From Rhizobium sp. L43 (GTDB lineage Bacteria > Pseudomonadota > Alphaproteobacteria > Rhizobiales > Rhizobiaceae), in assembly GCF_002531725.1 (NCBI RefSeq), contig NZ_NWSQ01000006.1, forward strand, positions 62,001 through 126,000: a stretch of DNA of 64,000 nucleotides, read 5' to 3'. Positions within the stretch are counted from its first letter, which is position 1; every line of letters starts with the position of its first letter. The position numbers and the translations under genes are program-made. Shown piece by piece: positions 8,980 through 17,291 of the stretch. The notes under the pieces were generated by a model. It made no database searches. It was not told where the DNA came from and was given only the letters and a program-made list of their open reading frames with translations.

Positions 8980-10011
8980 TCAACGCTTCGACCAGTTGCG
9001 CGACGGCGCGGAGACGGAGTTTCGAACCACCAGATCCGGCCTCAGCAGGATTTCCGTTTCGGTCGGCCGGCCATCGGACAGGAGCTCCAGCAGCAGCGCC
9101 ATCGCCTGCTTGCCGATTGCCGTTCTCGGCTGGCGGATCGTGGTCAGCGGCGGGGATATGAAGACGGCCTGCGGCACGTCGTCGAAACCGGTCACCGAGA
9201 AATCCCGCGGAATATCGTAACCTCGCGCGCCGAGCCCGACCATGACGCCGATCGCCGTCTGGTCGTTGACGCACATGAAGGCTGTGGGAAGCGTGTCGCG
9301 CATGAAAAGCTGTTCGACCGCATGCCGCCCGCTTTCGATCGTGCCGTCGCCTTCGAGCACGATCCTCAAGTCGGGCGGGATACCGGCGGCGTCGAGGCCG
9401 GCCTCATAACCCATGCGGCGTCTGGTATAGGCAAGCCGGGTACGGGAATCGCCGATAAAGGCAATCTTGCGATGGCCTTCGGCCAGGAGCAGGTCCACGG
9501 CTTTGCGAGCACCCTCGGTGTCGTCGACGCCGACATAGGGAATGCCGCCATTAAAGACGGGCTCGAAAACGCCGACGCTCGGCGGCAGCCGCGCCGTCAT
9601 CGTCTGATGGCCGAAGGGCAGGATGCCGGTGAACAGGATCAGCCCGGCAGCCTGGTTGGAATTCAAGAATTTCAGATATTCCAGCCCGCGCTGGGCGTCG
9701 TTCTGGGTGTGGCCGATCAGGATGCCGTAGCCGTGCGCGCGCGCCTCGTTCTCCAGCCCGACGAGAATATTGGAGAAATTGGGGTCGCCGATATCGGGCG
9801 CCACGACCAGGATCATGTTGGAGCGGCCGAGCCTCAGGCTGCGGGCCATGGCATTGGTCGTATAACCGGTGATGGCGATCGCCTGGTTGACCTTGAGGCG
9901 GGTGGAATTGGCAACCTTCTCGGGCATGTGGATCGCCCGGGACACCGTCGCAATGGAGACCTCGGCGATCCGGGCGACGTCTTCGATTGTTGCGGGCGTG
10001 GAATTCGACAC
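8980..10011 (-). CDS. LacI-family regulator of the CUT2 sugar transporter
   Basis: A 343-residue LacI/GalR regulator. N-terminal HTH and hinge: ATIEDVARIAEVSIATVSRA with hinge residues further on (NAMARSLRLG). The C-terminal sugar-binding domain includes VGVDDTEGARKAVDLLLAEG and the dimer-face segment VTGFDDVPQAVFISPPLTTI. The start is GTG at 10011. It is divergent from an ABC sugar transporter, and two perfect operators of the form TGTAAA-N2-TTTACA lie between them. It is therefore very probably the repressor of the transporter genes and of itself. The inducer would be the transported sugar, which I cannot name. Confidence 0.92.
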   Translation of the reverse strand: MSNSTPATIEDVARIAEVSIATVSRAIHMPEKVANSTRLKVNQAIAITGYTTNAMARSLRLGRSNMILVVAPDIGDPNFSNILVGLENEARAHGYGILIGHTQNDAQRGLEYLKFLNSNQAAGLILFTGILPFGHQTMTARLPPSVGVFEPVFNGGIPYVGVDDTEGARKAVDLLLAEGHRKIAFIGDSRTRLAYTRRRMGYEAGLDAAGIPPDLRIVLEGDGTIESGRHAVEQLFMRDTLPTAFMCVNDQTAIGVMVGLGARGYDIPRDFSVTGFDDVPQAVFISPPLTTIRQPRTAIGKQAMALLLELLSDGRPTETEILLRPDLVVRNSVSAPSRNWSKR

Positions 10012-10103
10012 TGAGCTCTGCCTTGGGCTGTCTTCGCCGCGACACTACACAGACTTGTCGAGAGGTCAAAGGCAGGCTTCAACTGATCTGTGTAAATCAA
10101 CGA

Positions 10104-10117
10104 TGTAAACCTTTACA
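10104..10117. promoter_or_regulatory. LacI-type operator O1 (sugar ABC transporter)
   Basis: TGTAAACCTTTACA, a perfect 6-bp-arm palindrome (TGTAAA-CC-TTTACA). It is the exact reverse complement of O2 at 10125-10138, with centres 21 bp apart (two helical turns on the same DNA face). Confidence 0.75.
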
Positions 10118-10124
10118 CGATGTA

Positions 10125-10138
10125 TGTAAAGGTTTACA
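10125..10138. promoter_or_regulatory. LacI-type operator O2 (sugar ABC transporter)
   Basis: TGTAAAGGTTTACA, perfect arms, 43 bp before the ATG of the ATP-binding subunit. Together with O1 it forms a large inverted repeat suited to cooperative binding by LacI dimers. Confidence 0.75.
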
Positions 10139-10180
10139 TAAGGTCCGGCGCGGATGGAGAGCCGCTTTGGGGAGGATCAG

Positions 10181-11707
10181 ATGACCGTGGAAGCCGCCGA
10201 CACCGCACCCGTGGTGCTGTCCGCCAGGCGCATATGCAAGTCCTTCAGTGGGGTGCAGGTCCTCTTCAGCGTGAACTTCGATCTCCGTGCCGGCGAAATC
10301 CATGCGCTGATGGGTGAAAACGGCGCCGGCAAATCCACTCTCGTCAAGGTATTGTCCGGTTTCGAACAGGCAAGTTCCGGCGAGATCCTGCTCGACGGCA
10401 AGCCCGTGGTGCTGCCGCCCAACGGCGCTGCCGAGGCGCTTGGCATCGTCATTATTCACCAGGAATTCAACCTGGCCGACCATCTAACCGTGACGGAGAG
10501 CCTGTTTCTCGGGCGAGAAGTGACGCGTTTCGGTGTCCTCGACCGCAAATATATGCGGTCGGAAACGCGCAAGGTTCTCGATGTGCTTGGTTCGCATGTC
10601 GACGAGAATGCGCTGATCAGCACGCTTTCCATCGCCGACAAACAGATGGTCGAAATCGCCAAGGCAATCAGCCGCGATGCGCGGGTCGTGTTCATGGATG
10701 AGCCGACCGCCGTCTTGTCGCGGGAAGAGACCAATATGCTCTTCAAGCAGGTCCGCAAGCTTCGCGATCAGGGGACGAGCTTCGTCTTCGTGTCCCACAA
10801 GCTCGACGAGGTCATGGAATTGACCGACCGGGTCACGGTGCTGCGCGACGGCCAGTGGATCAAAACATCGCCGACCTCCATTCTGGACGGGGAATCGATC
10901 GCGCAGCTGATGGTCGGCCGCGAACTTTCCAGCCTCTATCCCGCCAAGGTCGAGCCTGATGTCGACGAGGAGGTCGTTCTCCGCGTTGCCTCGGTGTCGA
11001 CGGGCTATGTCAGGGATGCAAGCTTCGAGGTGCGCAAGGGCGAGATCATCGGTTTTTCAGGCATGATCGGCTCTGGTCGCACCGAGCTGATGGAAGCGAT
11101 CGCCGGGTTGCGGACCCGTCTCGAGGGCGAGGTGATCATCAAGGGGGAAACGGTTCCCTCCGGCGACGTGCATGCCGCCAATCGCTGCGGGCTCGCCTAT
11201 ATGACCAAGGACCGCAAGTCGAAAGGCCTGCTGCTGCGCTCCGGCATGGTGACCAATCTGACACTGCAATCGCTCGGAAGGCATGCTCGTCACGGCTATC
11301 TCAGCCCGGGCAGCGAGGCGGCCGCGATGGCAAAGGCCAAGCGCCGCTTCGATATCAGGGTTCGCGACGGCAATATTGTCGCCGGCCGGATGTCAGGGGG
11401 GAATCAGCAGAAGCTGCTGCTCGCCAAGGTGATGGAGACCGAGCCTGAGATTATCATCATCGACGAGCCGACGCGCGGCATCGACGTCGGCACCAAGCAG
11501 CAGATCTATCATTTCATCTCGGCACTCGCCCGGGACGGCCGGTCGATCATCGTCGTTTCGTCGGAGATGCCGGAGGTCATCGGCCTTTGCACCAGAGTAG
11601 CGGTGATGCGCGAAGGGCGTATCGTCGGCATGCTCGAGGGAGACGAGATTTCCGAGCAGGAGATCATGCGTTACGCCGCCGGGCTCAAGAAGAAGGCGGC
11701 CGCCTGA
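10181..11707 (+). CDS. Sugar ABC transporter ATP-binding protein (CUT2, RbsA-like)
   Basis: Double-ATPase subunit of a monosaccharide importer, 508 residues, the size of RbsA/XylG/MglA. First half: Walker A GENGAGKSTL, signature region LSIADKQMVEIAKA (degenerate LSGGQ), Walker B VVFMDEPTAVL. Second half: degenerate Walker A GMIGSGRTEL, signature MSGGNQQKLLLAK, Walker B IIIIDEPTRGIDVG. This asymmetry is usual for CUT2. ATG at 10181 is chosen because GGGGAGG lies 6 bases upstream; an in-frame ATG at 10154 lacks a ribosome-binding site. First gene of the transporter operon, under two LacI-type operators. Confidence 0.95.
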   Translation: MTVEAADTAPVVLSARRICKSFSGVQVLFSVNFDLRAGEIHALMGENGAGKSTLVKVLSGFEQASSGEILLDGKPVVLPPNGAAEALGIVIIHQEFNLADHLTVTESLFLGREVTRFGVLDRKYMRSETRKVLDVLGSHVDENALISTLSIADKQMVEIAKAISRDARVVFMDEPTAVLSREETNMLFKQVRKLRDQGTSFVFVSHKLDEVMELTDRVTVLRDGQWIKTSPTSILDGESIAQLMVGRELSSLYPAKVEPDVDEEVVLRVASVSTGYVRDASFEVRKGEIIGFSGMIGSGRTELMEAIAGLRTRLEGEVIIKGETVPSGDVHAANRCGLAYMTKDRKSKGLLLRSGMVTNLTLQSLGRHARHGYLSPGSEAAAMAKAKRRFDIRVRDGNIVAGRMSGGNQQKLLLAKVMETEPEIIIIDEPTRGIDVGTKQQIYHFISALARDGRSIIVVSSEMPEVIGLCTRVAVMREGRIVGMLEGDEISEQEIMRYAAGLKKKAAA

Positions 11708-11785
11708 GGGCGATAGCAGGGCTTCGCCGATCAGGACTAGAGAAAAGATGCCCGGAAAATACGGGACGGGAGGTTGGTTTTGGAA

Positions 11786-12790
11786 ATGAGTGTCAACGAG
11801 GAGACCAGGGAAATCCGGCGCCGGTCCTGGCGGGATGTCGACCTGCGTGCGGTGGCGCCTTTCGTCGCCCTGGCGCTGCTTCTGATCGTCGGAGCCCTGG
11901 TCAATCCCAATTTCATCGGCATCACCAACCTTGCCAATGTCGCGACGCGCAGCGCCTTCATCGCCATCATCGCGGTCGGCGCGACCTTCGTGATTTCGGC
12001 CGGTGATCTCGACCTGTCGGTGGGCTCGATGGTGGCCTTTGTCGCCAGCCTGATGATCCTGCTGATGAATTCGGGCGCCATCGAAAACCCGGCCCTGATG
12101 CTGACGGTTGCGGTGGTCTTCACGATGGTCGCCGGTTCGCTTTGCGGTCTGGCGAACGGCCTGATTACCACGGTGGGCAAGATCGAGCCTTTCATCGCGA
12201 CGCTCGGCACGATGGGCATCTATCGCGGTCTGACGACATGGCTGTCGCAGGGCGGCGCGATCACCCTTCGCTCCGCCGATATCCAGACGCTCTATCGTCC
12301 TGCCTATTTCGGCAATATCGCCGGCGTGCCGGTGCCGATCGTGGTGATCCTGGCGGTGACGGCGGTTGCGGCCTTCATCCTCTATCGCACCCGCTATGGG
12401 CGCCACGTCGTCGCTGTGGGATCGAACAGCGATGTCGCCCGCTATTCGGGTATCGCGGTCAACCGTGTGCGGACGATCGCCTTCGTCATCCAGGGGCTCT
12501 GCGTCGCCATCGCCGTGCTGCTCTACGTGCCCCGTCTCGGCTCGACGTCGGCGACGACAGGCATCCTGTGGGAGCTGCAGGCGATCACCGCTGTCGTGGT
12601 CGGCGGCACGGCGCTGAAGGGCGGCGCCGGCAGGGTCTGGGGCACGATCTGCGGCGCGTTCATTCTCGAGCTCGTCGGCAACATCATGCTGCTTTCGAAT
12701 TTCATCAGCGAATATCTGATCGGCGCCATCCAGGGTGCGATCATCATCATCGCCATGTTCGTCCAGCGCTCGCTGGTGCGCAAATCATGA
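11786..12790 (+). CDS. Sugar ABC transporter permease (CUT2, RbsC-like)
   Basis: Inner-membrane channel subunit of ~334 residues with about ten predicted helices, typical of RbsC/XylH/FrcC. Family features: the first helix APFVALALLLIVGALVNPNF, the ISAGDLDLSVGSMVAF segment that is near-invariant in CUT2 permeases, GTMGIYRGL, and GRVWGTICGAFILELVGNIM. GGGAGG at 11768-11773 suits either a TTG at 11780 or the ATG at 11786, so the exact start is uncertain by two codons. It lies 78 bp after the ATPase gene and is followed by the binding-protein gene. Confidence 0.94.
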   Translation: MSVNEETREIRRRSWRDVDLRAVAPFVALALLLIVGALVNPNFIGITNLANVATRSAFIAIIAVGATFVISAGDLDLSVGSMVAFVASLMILLMNSGAIENPALMLTVAVVFTMVAGSLCGLANGLITTVGKIEPFIATLGTMGIYRGLTTWLSQGGAITLRSADIQTLYRPAYFGNIAGVPVPIVVILAVTAVAAFILYRTRYGRHVVAVGSNSDVARYSGIAVNRVRTIAFVIQGLCVAIAVLLYVPRLGSTSATTGILWELQAITAVVVGGTALKGGAGRVWGTICGAFILELVGNIMLLSNFISEYLIGAIQGAIIIIAMFVQRSLVRKS

Positions 12791-12872
12791 TCTGACCGCT
12801 TGCCTTTGACCGGGTTTACAGGGCGTCCGGTCCGGTATGGAAAAGTCCCTGAAATCATTGGGAGGAAATAAC

Positions 12873-13820
12873 ATGCGGAAATTGATGTTGGGTCTCGCGG
12901 TTGCGGCGGTGACGTTCGCCGGCACCGCTTACGCCCAGGACAAGAAATTCACGATCGGCGTCTCCATCCCGGCCGCCGACCACGGCTGGACCTCGGGCGT
13001 TGTCTTCCATGCCGAACGCGTCGCCAAACTGCTGATGGCCGAACATCCCGGTCTCAACGTTATCGTCAAGACCTCGCCGGATGCCGCAAGCCAGGCAAAC
13101 GCCGTGCAGGATCTCGAGACGCAGGGCATCGACGCCCTGGTCATTCTGCCGTCAGATCCGGATCCGCTCGTCAACGCCATCAAAGAAGTCAAAGGCAAGG
13201 GCAAGTTCGTCGCCCTCGTCGACCGTGCGCCGAGCAACAACGACAATTCCGTGCGCGACCTCTATGTCGCCGGCAACAACCCGGCGCTCGGCGAAGTCGC
13301 GGGCAAGTACATTGCCGAAAAGACCCCGGAAGCTGAGGTCGTTATCATCCGCGGTCTGCCGATCCCGATCGACCAGCAGCGCCAGGACGGTTTCGACAAG
13401 GGTATTGCCGGCTCCAAGGTCAAGGTTCTCGACCGTCAGTACGGCAACTGGAACCGCGACGATGCTTTCAAGGTCATGCAGGACTACCTGACGAAATACC
13501 CGAAGATCGATGTCGTCTGGTGCCAGGACGACGACATGGCAGTCGGCGTGCTGCAGGCGATCGAGCAGGCCAAGCGCACCGACATCCAGTATGTCGTTGC
13601 CGGCGCTGGCTCCAAGGACATGGTCAAGAAAGTCATGGACGGCGACAAGCTGATCCCGGTCGACGTTCTCTATCCGCCGGCAATGGTCGGTACGGCCATG
13701 GAACTGACGGCGGCGGCGCTCTACGATCAGGTGCCGGTCCACGGCAGCTACATCCTCGATGCAACGCTCGTCACCAAGGAGAATGCCAAGGACTTCTATT
13801 TCCCCGATTCTCCGTTCTGA
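12873..13820 (+). CDS. Sugar ABC transporter substrate-binding protein (CUT2)
   Basis: Periplasmic binding protein of 315 residues related to RbsB and other pentose/hexose receptors. The signal peptide is residues ~1-22 (LMLGLAVAAVTFAGTAYA, cleavage after AYA). The mature protein starts with the type I PBP fold KKFTIGVSIPAADHGWTSGV; the pattern DLETQGIDALVILPSDPDPL is typical. The ATG at 12873 follows GGGAGGAAATAAC; an earlier in-frame ATG at 12837 would spoil the signal peptide. Gene order ATPase-permease-receptor is less common than receptor first. The ligand may be a hexose, pentose or sugar derivative; not resolvable by reading. Confidence 0.93.
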   Translation: MRKLMLGLAVAAVTFAGTAYAQDKKFTIGVSIPAADHGWTSGVVFHAERVAKLLMAEHPGLNVIVKTSPDAASQANAVQDLETQGIDALVILPSDPDPLVNAIKEVKGKGKFVALVDRAPSNNDNSVRDLYVAGNNPALGEVAGKYIAEKTPEAEVVIIRGLPIPIDQQRQDGFDKGIAGSKVKVLDRQYGNWNRDDAFKVMQDYLTKYPKIDVVWCQDDDMAVGVLQAIEQAKRTDIQYVVAGAGSKDMVKKVMDGDKLIPVDVLYPPAMVGTAMELTAAALYDQVPVHGSYILDATLVTKENAKDFYFPDSPF

Positions 13821-13835
13821 TCATCGATCGGAAAG

Positions 13836-13869
13836 ATGCGCCCATTCGTCAGGGATGGGCGCATTTTTT
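13836..13869 (+). terminator. Rho-independent terminator after binding-protein gene
   Basis: ATGCGCCCAT ... ATGGGCGCAT followed by six Ts. It separates the three transporter genes from the catabolic genes downstream. Confidence 0.9.
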
Positions 13870-14031
13870 ATGCGTCCATACCGTGCCCCGCCGAAAATGC
13901 TGCACGTACCTCTTGCTCGCCAAAGCCCATCATGATTAGCTCGCGGCCATATCGGATCTGGCTTCGCGCCAAATCGAGAGCCAAGGGCGAGGAGGCGCCT
14001 TGCGCCCGCCAAATTGCGTGCTACAACACTT

Positions 14032-14045
14032 CAGAAACGTTTACG
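14032..14045. promoter_or_regulatory. Weak LacI-type operator before TIM-barrel gene
   Basis: CAGAAACGTTTACG matches the transporter operator pattern TGTAAA-N2-TTTACA at 8 of 12 positions, with a strong right half. It lies 26 bp before the start of the TIM-barrel gene, where a second promoter is needed after the upstream terminator. Confidence 0.3.
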
Positions 14046-14070
14046 GTCGATATTCAGGGAGGAATCTGAC

Positions 14071-15123
14071 ATGAAGACGATCAAGGGCCCCGGCCTTTTC
14101 CTTGGCCAGTTCGCGGGCGATACCGCTCCTTTCAATTCCTGGGACGCCATCACCAAATGGGCGGCCGACATCGGTTACAAGGGCGTCCAGGTGCCGACCT
14201 GGGCCAGCCAGCTGATCGATCTGAAAAAGGCTGCCACATCCAAGGATTATTGCGACGAATTCGCCGGCAAGGCCCGCGAAAACGGCATCGAGATCACCGA
14301 ACTCTCCACCCATCTGCAAGGCCAGCTCGTCGCCGTTCACCCGGCCTATGACGAAGCTTTCGACGGCTTCGCCGCACCCGAGGTGCGGGGCAATCCGAAA
14401 GCTCGCCAGGAATGGGCGGTCGAGCAGGTCAAACTGGCGCTGACGGCATCGAAAAACCTCGGCCTCAAGGCGCATGCGACCTTCTCCGGCGCGCTTGCCT
14501 GGCCCTTCATCTATCCCTGGCCGCAGCGTCCTGCCGGTCTGGTCGAGACGGCCTTCGACGAACTTGCCCGCCGCTGGACGCCGATCCTCAACCATGCCGA
14601 TGAAAACGGCATCGACGTCTGCTACGAGATCCACCCGGGCGAAGACCTGCATGACGGCATCACCTTCGAGATGTTCCTGGAGCGGGTGAAGAACCATCCG
14701 CGCGCCAACATGCTCTACGATCCGTCGCACTACGTCCTGCAGTGCCTCGATTATCTCGACAATATCGACATCTACAAGGACCGCATCAAGATGTTCCACG
14801 TCAAGGATGCGGAGTTCAATCCGACCGGGCGCCAGGGTGTCTACGGCGGCTACCAGGGTTGGGTGGAGCGCGCCGGCCGGTTCCGCTCGCTCGGCGACGG
14901 CCAGGTCGATTTCGGCGCGGTTTTTTCCAAGATGACAGCCAATAATTTCGACGGCTGGGCCGTGGTCGAATGGGAATGCGCGCTGAAACATCCGGAGGAT
15001 GGCGCCCGCGAAGGGGCCGAATTCGTGGCCGCCCACATCATCCGCGTCACGGAAAAGGCCTTCGACGATTTCGCCGGCAGCGGCACGGACCAGGCGGCGA
15101 ACCGGCGGATGCTGGGGCTTTAA
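14071..15123 (+). CDS. Sugar phosphate isomerase/epimerase-like TIM-barrel protein
   Basis: A 350-residue protein of the xylose-isomerase-like TIM-barrel superfamily (AP endonuclease 2 fold; IolE, hydroxypyruvate isomerase, 3-keto-sugar epimerase relatives). Visible strand and ligand segments are GYKGVQVPTW, GIEITELSTHLQGQ, CYEIHPGEDLHDG (Glu/His), NMLYDPSHYVLQ (Asp/His), KMFHVKDAEF (His/Asp) and WAVVEWECALK (Glu). These are the usual divalent-metal ligands. ATG at 14071 follows AGGGAGG; an upstream in-frame ATG at 14014 has no ribosome-binding site. It is followed by a Gfo/Idh/MocA dehydrogenase, a pairing common in keto-sugar and inositol-like catabolism. The exact reaction is not known. 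Confidence 0.88.
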   Translation: MKTIKGPGLFLGQFAGDTAPFNSWDAITKWAADIGYKGVQVPTWASQLIDLKKAATSKDYCDEFAGKARENGIEITELSTHLQGQLVAVHPAYDEAFDGFAAPEVRGNPKARQEWAVEQVKLALTASKNLGLKAHATFSGALAWPFIYPWPQRPAGLVETAFDELARRWTPILNHADENGIDVCYEIHPGEDLHDGITFEMFLERVKNHPRANMLYDPSHYVLQCLDYLDNIDIYKDRIKMFHVKDAEFNPTGRQGVYGGYQGWVERAGRFRSLGDGQVDFGAVFSKMTANNFDGWAVVEWECALKHPEDGAREGAEFVAAHIIRVTEKAFDDFAGSGTDQAANRRMLGL

Positions 15124-15143
15124 GATATAGGTCTTACCGCGAG

Positions 15144-15321
15144 GCTGCCCCTCACCCTAACCGTACCGGGGTCGAGCCACTCGTCTCGACCCGTCCTTCG
15201 GACCCCCGTTCTGACGGGGAGAGGGGACGTGCCTTGCGAGAGTGGGTCAAACGGAGAGGGTGCGCCACAGTCCCTTCGCCCCGTTTACGGGGAGAAGGTG
15301 GCGGCAGCCGGATGAGGGGCA
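15144..15321. repeat. RIME-like palindromic intergenic repeat, copy 2
   Basis: Second, longer copy of the element found between xylB and xylA. The left end GCCCCTCACCCT and right end GGATGAGGGGC face each other. The shared 43-bp core is at 15165-15207 (two mismatches), and an extra ~70 bp lies inside this copy. It fills most of the gap between the isomerase and dehydrogenase genes. Confidence 0.75.
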
Positions 15322-15357
15322 CGCATCCGCACCAAGTTTAAATTTCAGGAGGACAGA

Positions 15358-16545
15358 ATGGCAATCGAAGCATCATCCGAACAGACCCGCGAGCCGCGCA
15401 TCCGGCTCGGCATGGTGGGCGGCGGCGCGGGCGCGTTTATCGGCGCGGTGCACCGTATCGCGGCCCGCATCGACGATCAGTACGATCTTATCGCCGGGGC
15501 GCTGTCGTCGACGCCCGAAAAGGCGGTGCAGTCCGGCCGCGATCTCGGCCTCGATCCGTCGCGGACCTATTCCAGCTATCGCGAGATGGCGATCCGCGAG
15601 GCGAAGCTGAAGAACGGCATCGAGGCGGTGGCGATCGTCACGCCGAACCATGTGCACTACGATGCGGCCAAGGAATTCCTGAAGCGCGGCATCCACGTCA
15701 TCTGCGACAAGCCGCTGACATCAAACCTTGCCGATGCGAAGAAGCTGAAGAAGATCGCCGACGAGAGCGGCGCGCTCTTCGTGCTGACGCATAATTACAC
15801 CGGCTATCCGATGGTCCGCCAGGCGCGCGAGATGATCGCGAACGGCGAACTCGGCGATATAAGAGTCGTCCAGGCCGAATATCCGCAGGACTGGCTGACG
15901 GAAGCCGTCGAGCAGACCGGCCAGAAACAGGCGGCCTGGCGCACCGATCCGGCGCAGTCCGGCGTCGGCGGCTCCACAGGCGATATCGGCACGCATGCCT
16001 ATAATCTCGCCTCCTTCATATCAGGCCTGGAACTCGACAGCCTGGCCGCCGATCTCGACAGCTTCGTTCCCGGCCGGCGGCTTGACGACAATGCCCATGT
16101 CATGCTGCGTTTCAAGGCGAAGGGCTCGGAGAAGCCGGCCAAGGGCATGCTCTGGTGCAGCCAGGTGGCGCCTGGCCATGAAAACGGCCTGATGGTCCGC
16201 GTCTACGGCAGCAAGGGCGGGCTGGAATGGACCCAGAAGGACCCGAACTATCTCTGGTACACGCCATTCGGCGAACCGAAGCGGCTGATCACCCGGGGCG
16301 GGGCCGGGTCAGGCGCGGCCGCCGGCCGCGTCTCGCGCGTGCCATCAGGGCATCCTGAAGGTTATCTCGAGGCCTTTGCGACGATCTATACCGAAGCCGC
16401 TCATGCGATCAATGCCCGCAAGAAGGGCAAGGCCATCGACAAGGCTGTGGTCTACCCGACGGTGGATGACGGCGTGAAGGGCGTGGCCTTCGTCGAGGCT
16501 TGCGTCGCGTCTTCCAAGAAGAACGGCGCATGGGTCAAGGTCTGA
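15358..16545 (+). CDS. Gfo/Idh/MocA-family oxidoreductase
   Basis: An NAD(P)-dependent sugar or inositol dehydrogenase-like enzyme of 395 residues. N-terminal Rossmann fold: LGMVGGGAGAFIGAVHR (a GxGxGxxG variant). The conserved dinucleotide/substrate segment ICDKPLTSNLADAKKL carries the EKP-equivalent DKP lysine. The C-terminal alpha/beta domain has GGSTGDIGTHAYNLASFISG with the catalytic Asp-x-x-x-His pattern. ATG follows AGGAGGACAGA. With the upstream TIM-barrel protein it forms the catabolic part of the sugar-transport cluster, plausibly oxidising the imported sugar or its keto form. Substrate is not determined. Confidence 0.9.
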   Translation: MAIEASSEQTREPRIRLGMVGGGAGAFIGAVHRIAARIDDQYDLIAGALSSTPEKAVQSGRDLGLDPSRTYSSYREMAIREAKLKNGIEAVAIVTPNHVHYDAAKEFLKRGIHVICDKPLTSNLADAKKLKKIADESGALFVLTHNYTGYPMVRQAREMIANGELGDIRVVQAEYPQDWLTEAVEQTGQKQAAWRTDPAQSGVGGSTGDIGTHAYNLASFISGLELDSLAADLDSFVPGRRLDDNAHVMLRFKAKGSEKPAKGMLWCSQVAPGHENGLMVRVYGSKGGLEWTQKDPNYLWYTPFGEPKRLITRGGAGSGAAAGRVSRVPSGHPEGYLEAFATIYTEAAHAINARKKGKAIDKAVVYPTVDDGVKGVAFVEACVASSKKNGAWVKV

Positions 16546-16575
16546 GTCTATCGATCCCGGTTGCCCAATGAAAAA

Positions 16576-16606
16576 ACGCCGAGGCGGCCTCAAATCGCCT
16601 CGGTGT
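16576..16606. terminator. Bidirectional terminator between convergent genes
   Basis: ACGCCGAGGCG ... CGCCTCGGTGT with an A-run before and T-rich sequence after. It lies between the dehydrogenase stop and the convergent DoxX gene. Confidence 0.85.
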
Positions 16607-16622
16607 TCTTGTTTATGGTCGA

Positions 16623-17027
16623 TCAGGCCGCGGCCGTGCGGCCGCGCTTCAGCAGGTTGTCGACGCTCAATGGTCCGGCGCCTGCCGCCACCAGACAAAG
16701 AAACACGAAGCAGAACAGGATCGCCGCGACGCCGCCATTCTGCGCGGGGTAGATGCCTTTCGACGCATGCCCGATGAAATAGGCAAAGGCCATGAGGCCT
16801 GAGAGCACGAAGGCGGCGATCCGGGTCTGGAATCCGACCAGGACCAGGAAGCCGAGGGTGAGTTCGATCAGACCGGCAACCCAGGACAGCGAGCCGACGG
16901 GCGGTACGCTTGCTGCAACCGGAAAATGCAGGATCTTCTGCGTTCCGTAGCTGAACAGCACGAGTGACGAGACGATGCGCAGCAGGCTCAGCAGGTGGGG
17001 CTGCAGCAGATGGATCGAAGACAGCAT
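16623..17027 (-). CDS. DoxX-family membrane protein
   Basis: A 134-residue protein with four predicted transmembrane helices and the DoxX signature LLRIVSSLVLFSYGTQKILH near the N-terminus, followed by WVAGLIELTLGFLVLVGFQT and GHASKGIYPAQNGG. DoxX-type proteins are small inner-membrane proteins linked to redox or quinone-related functions, mostly uncharacterised. The ATG at 17027 follows AAGGAA. The open frame extends far upstream on this strand, but that part is antisense to the beta-glucosidase gene and is not coding. Divergent from the beta-glucosidase gene. Confidence 0.88.
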   Translation of the reverse strand: MLSSIHLLQPHLLSLLRIVSSLVLFSYGTQKILHFPVAASVPPVGSLSWVAGLIELTLGFLVLVGFQTRIAAFVLSGLMAFAYFIGHASKGIYPAQNGGVAAILFCFVFLCLVAAGAGPLSVDNLLKRGRTAAA

Positions 17028-17291
17028 CGGATTCCTTTCATGTTTGATATCTTGGCTGTGTCGGGAATCGCGGGCTCGACAGCAAATCACGACTGCTGAC
17101 ATTCGCGTTATGAGAGCAGTCACATGCGGAAAGTGCGGCAGCTCCGGGCGACGGAACGGTGCAGTTGCCGCTGCTCTGTTGCCGTAACTGTAACGTTGCA
17201 GTTTTTCTTCTTCCGGGCCTGTACTTTGCTTTCCGGCTTGGCTAAATCCCGACCAACGGTCAGCCAACAAGGTGAAGGACGGGGTTTCCAG

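Noticed and set aside
10092..10100. GTAAATCAA as a half-site for the xylose LacI regulator
   Set aside because: It matches one half of the palindrome at 4859-4878, but there is no second half, so chance is likely.
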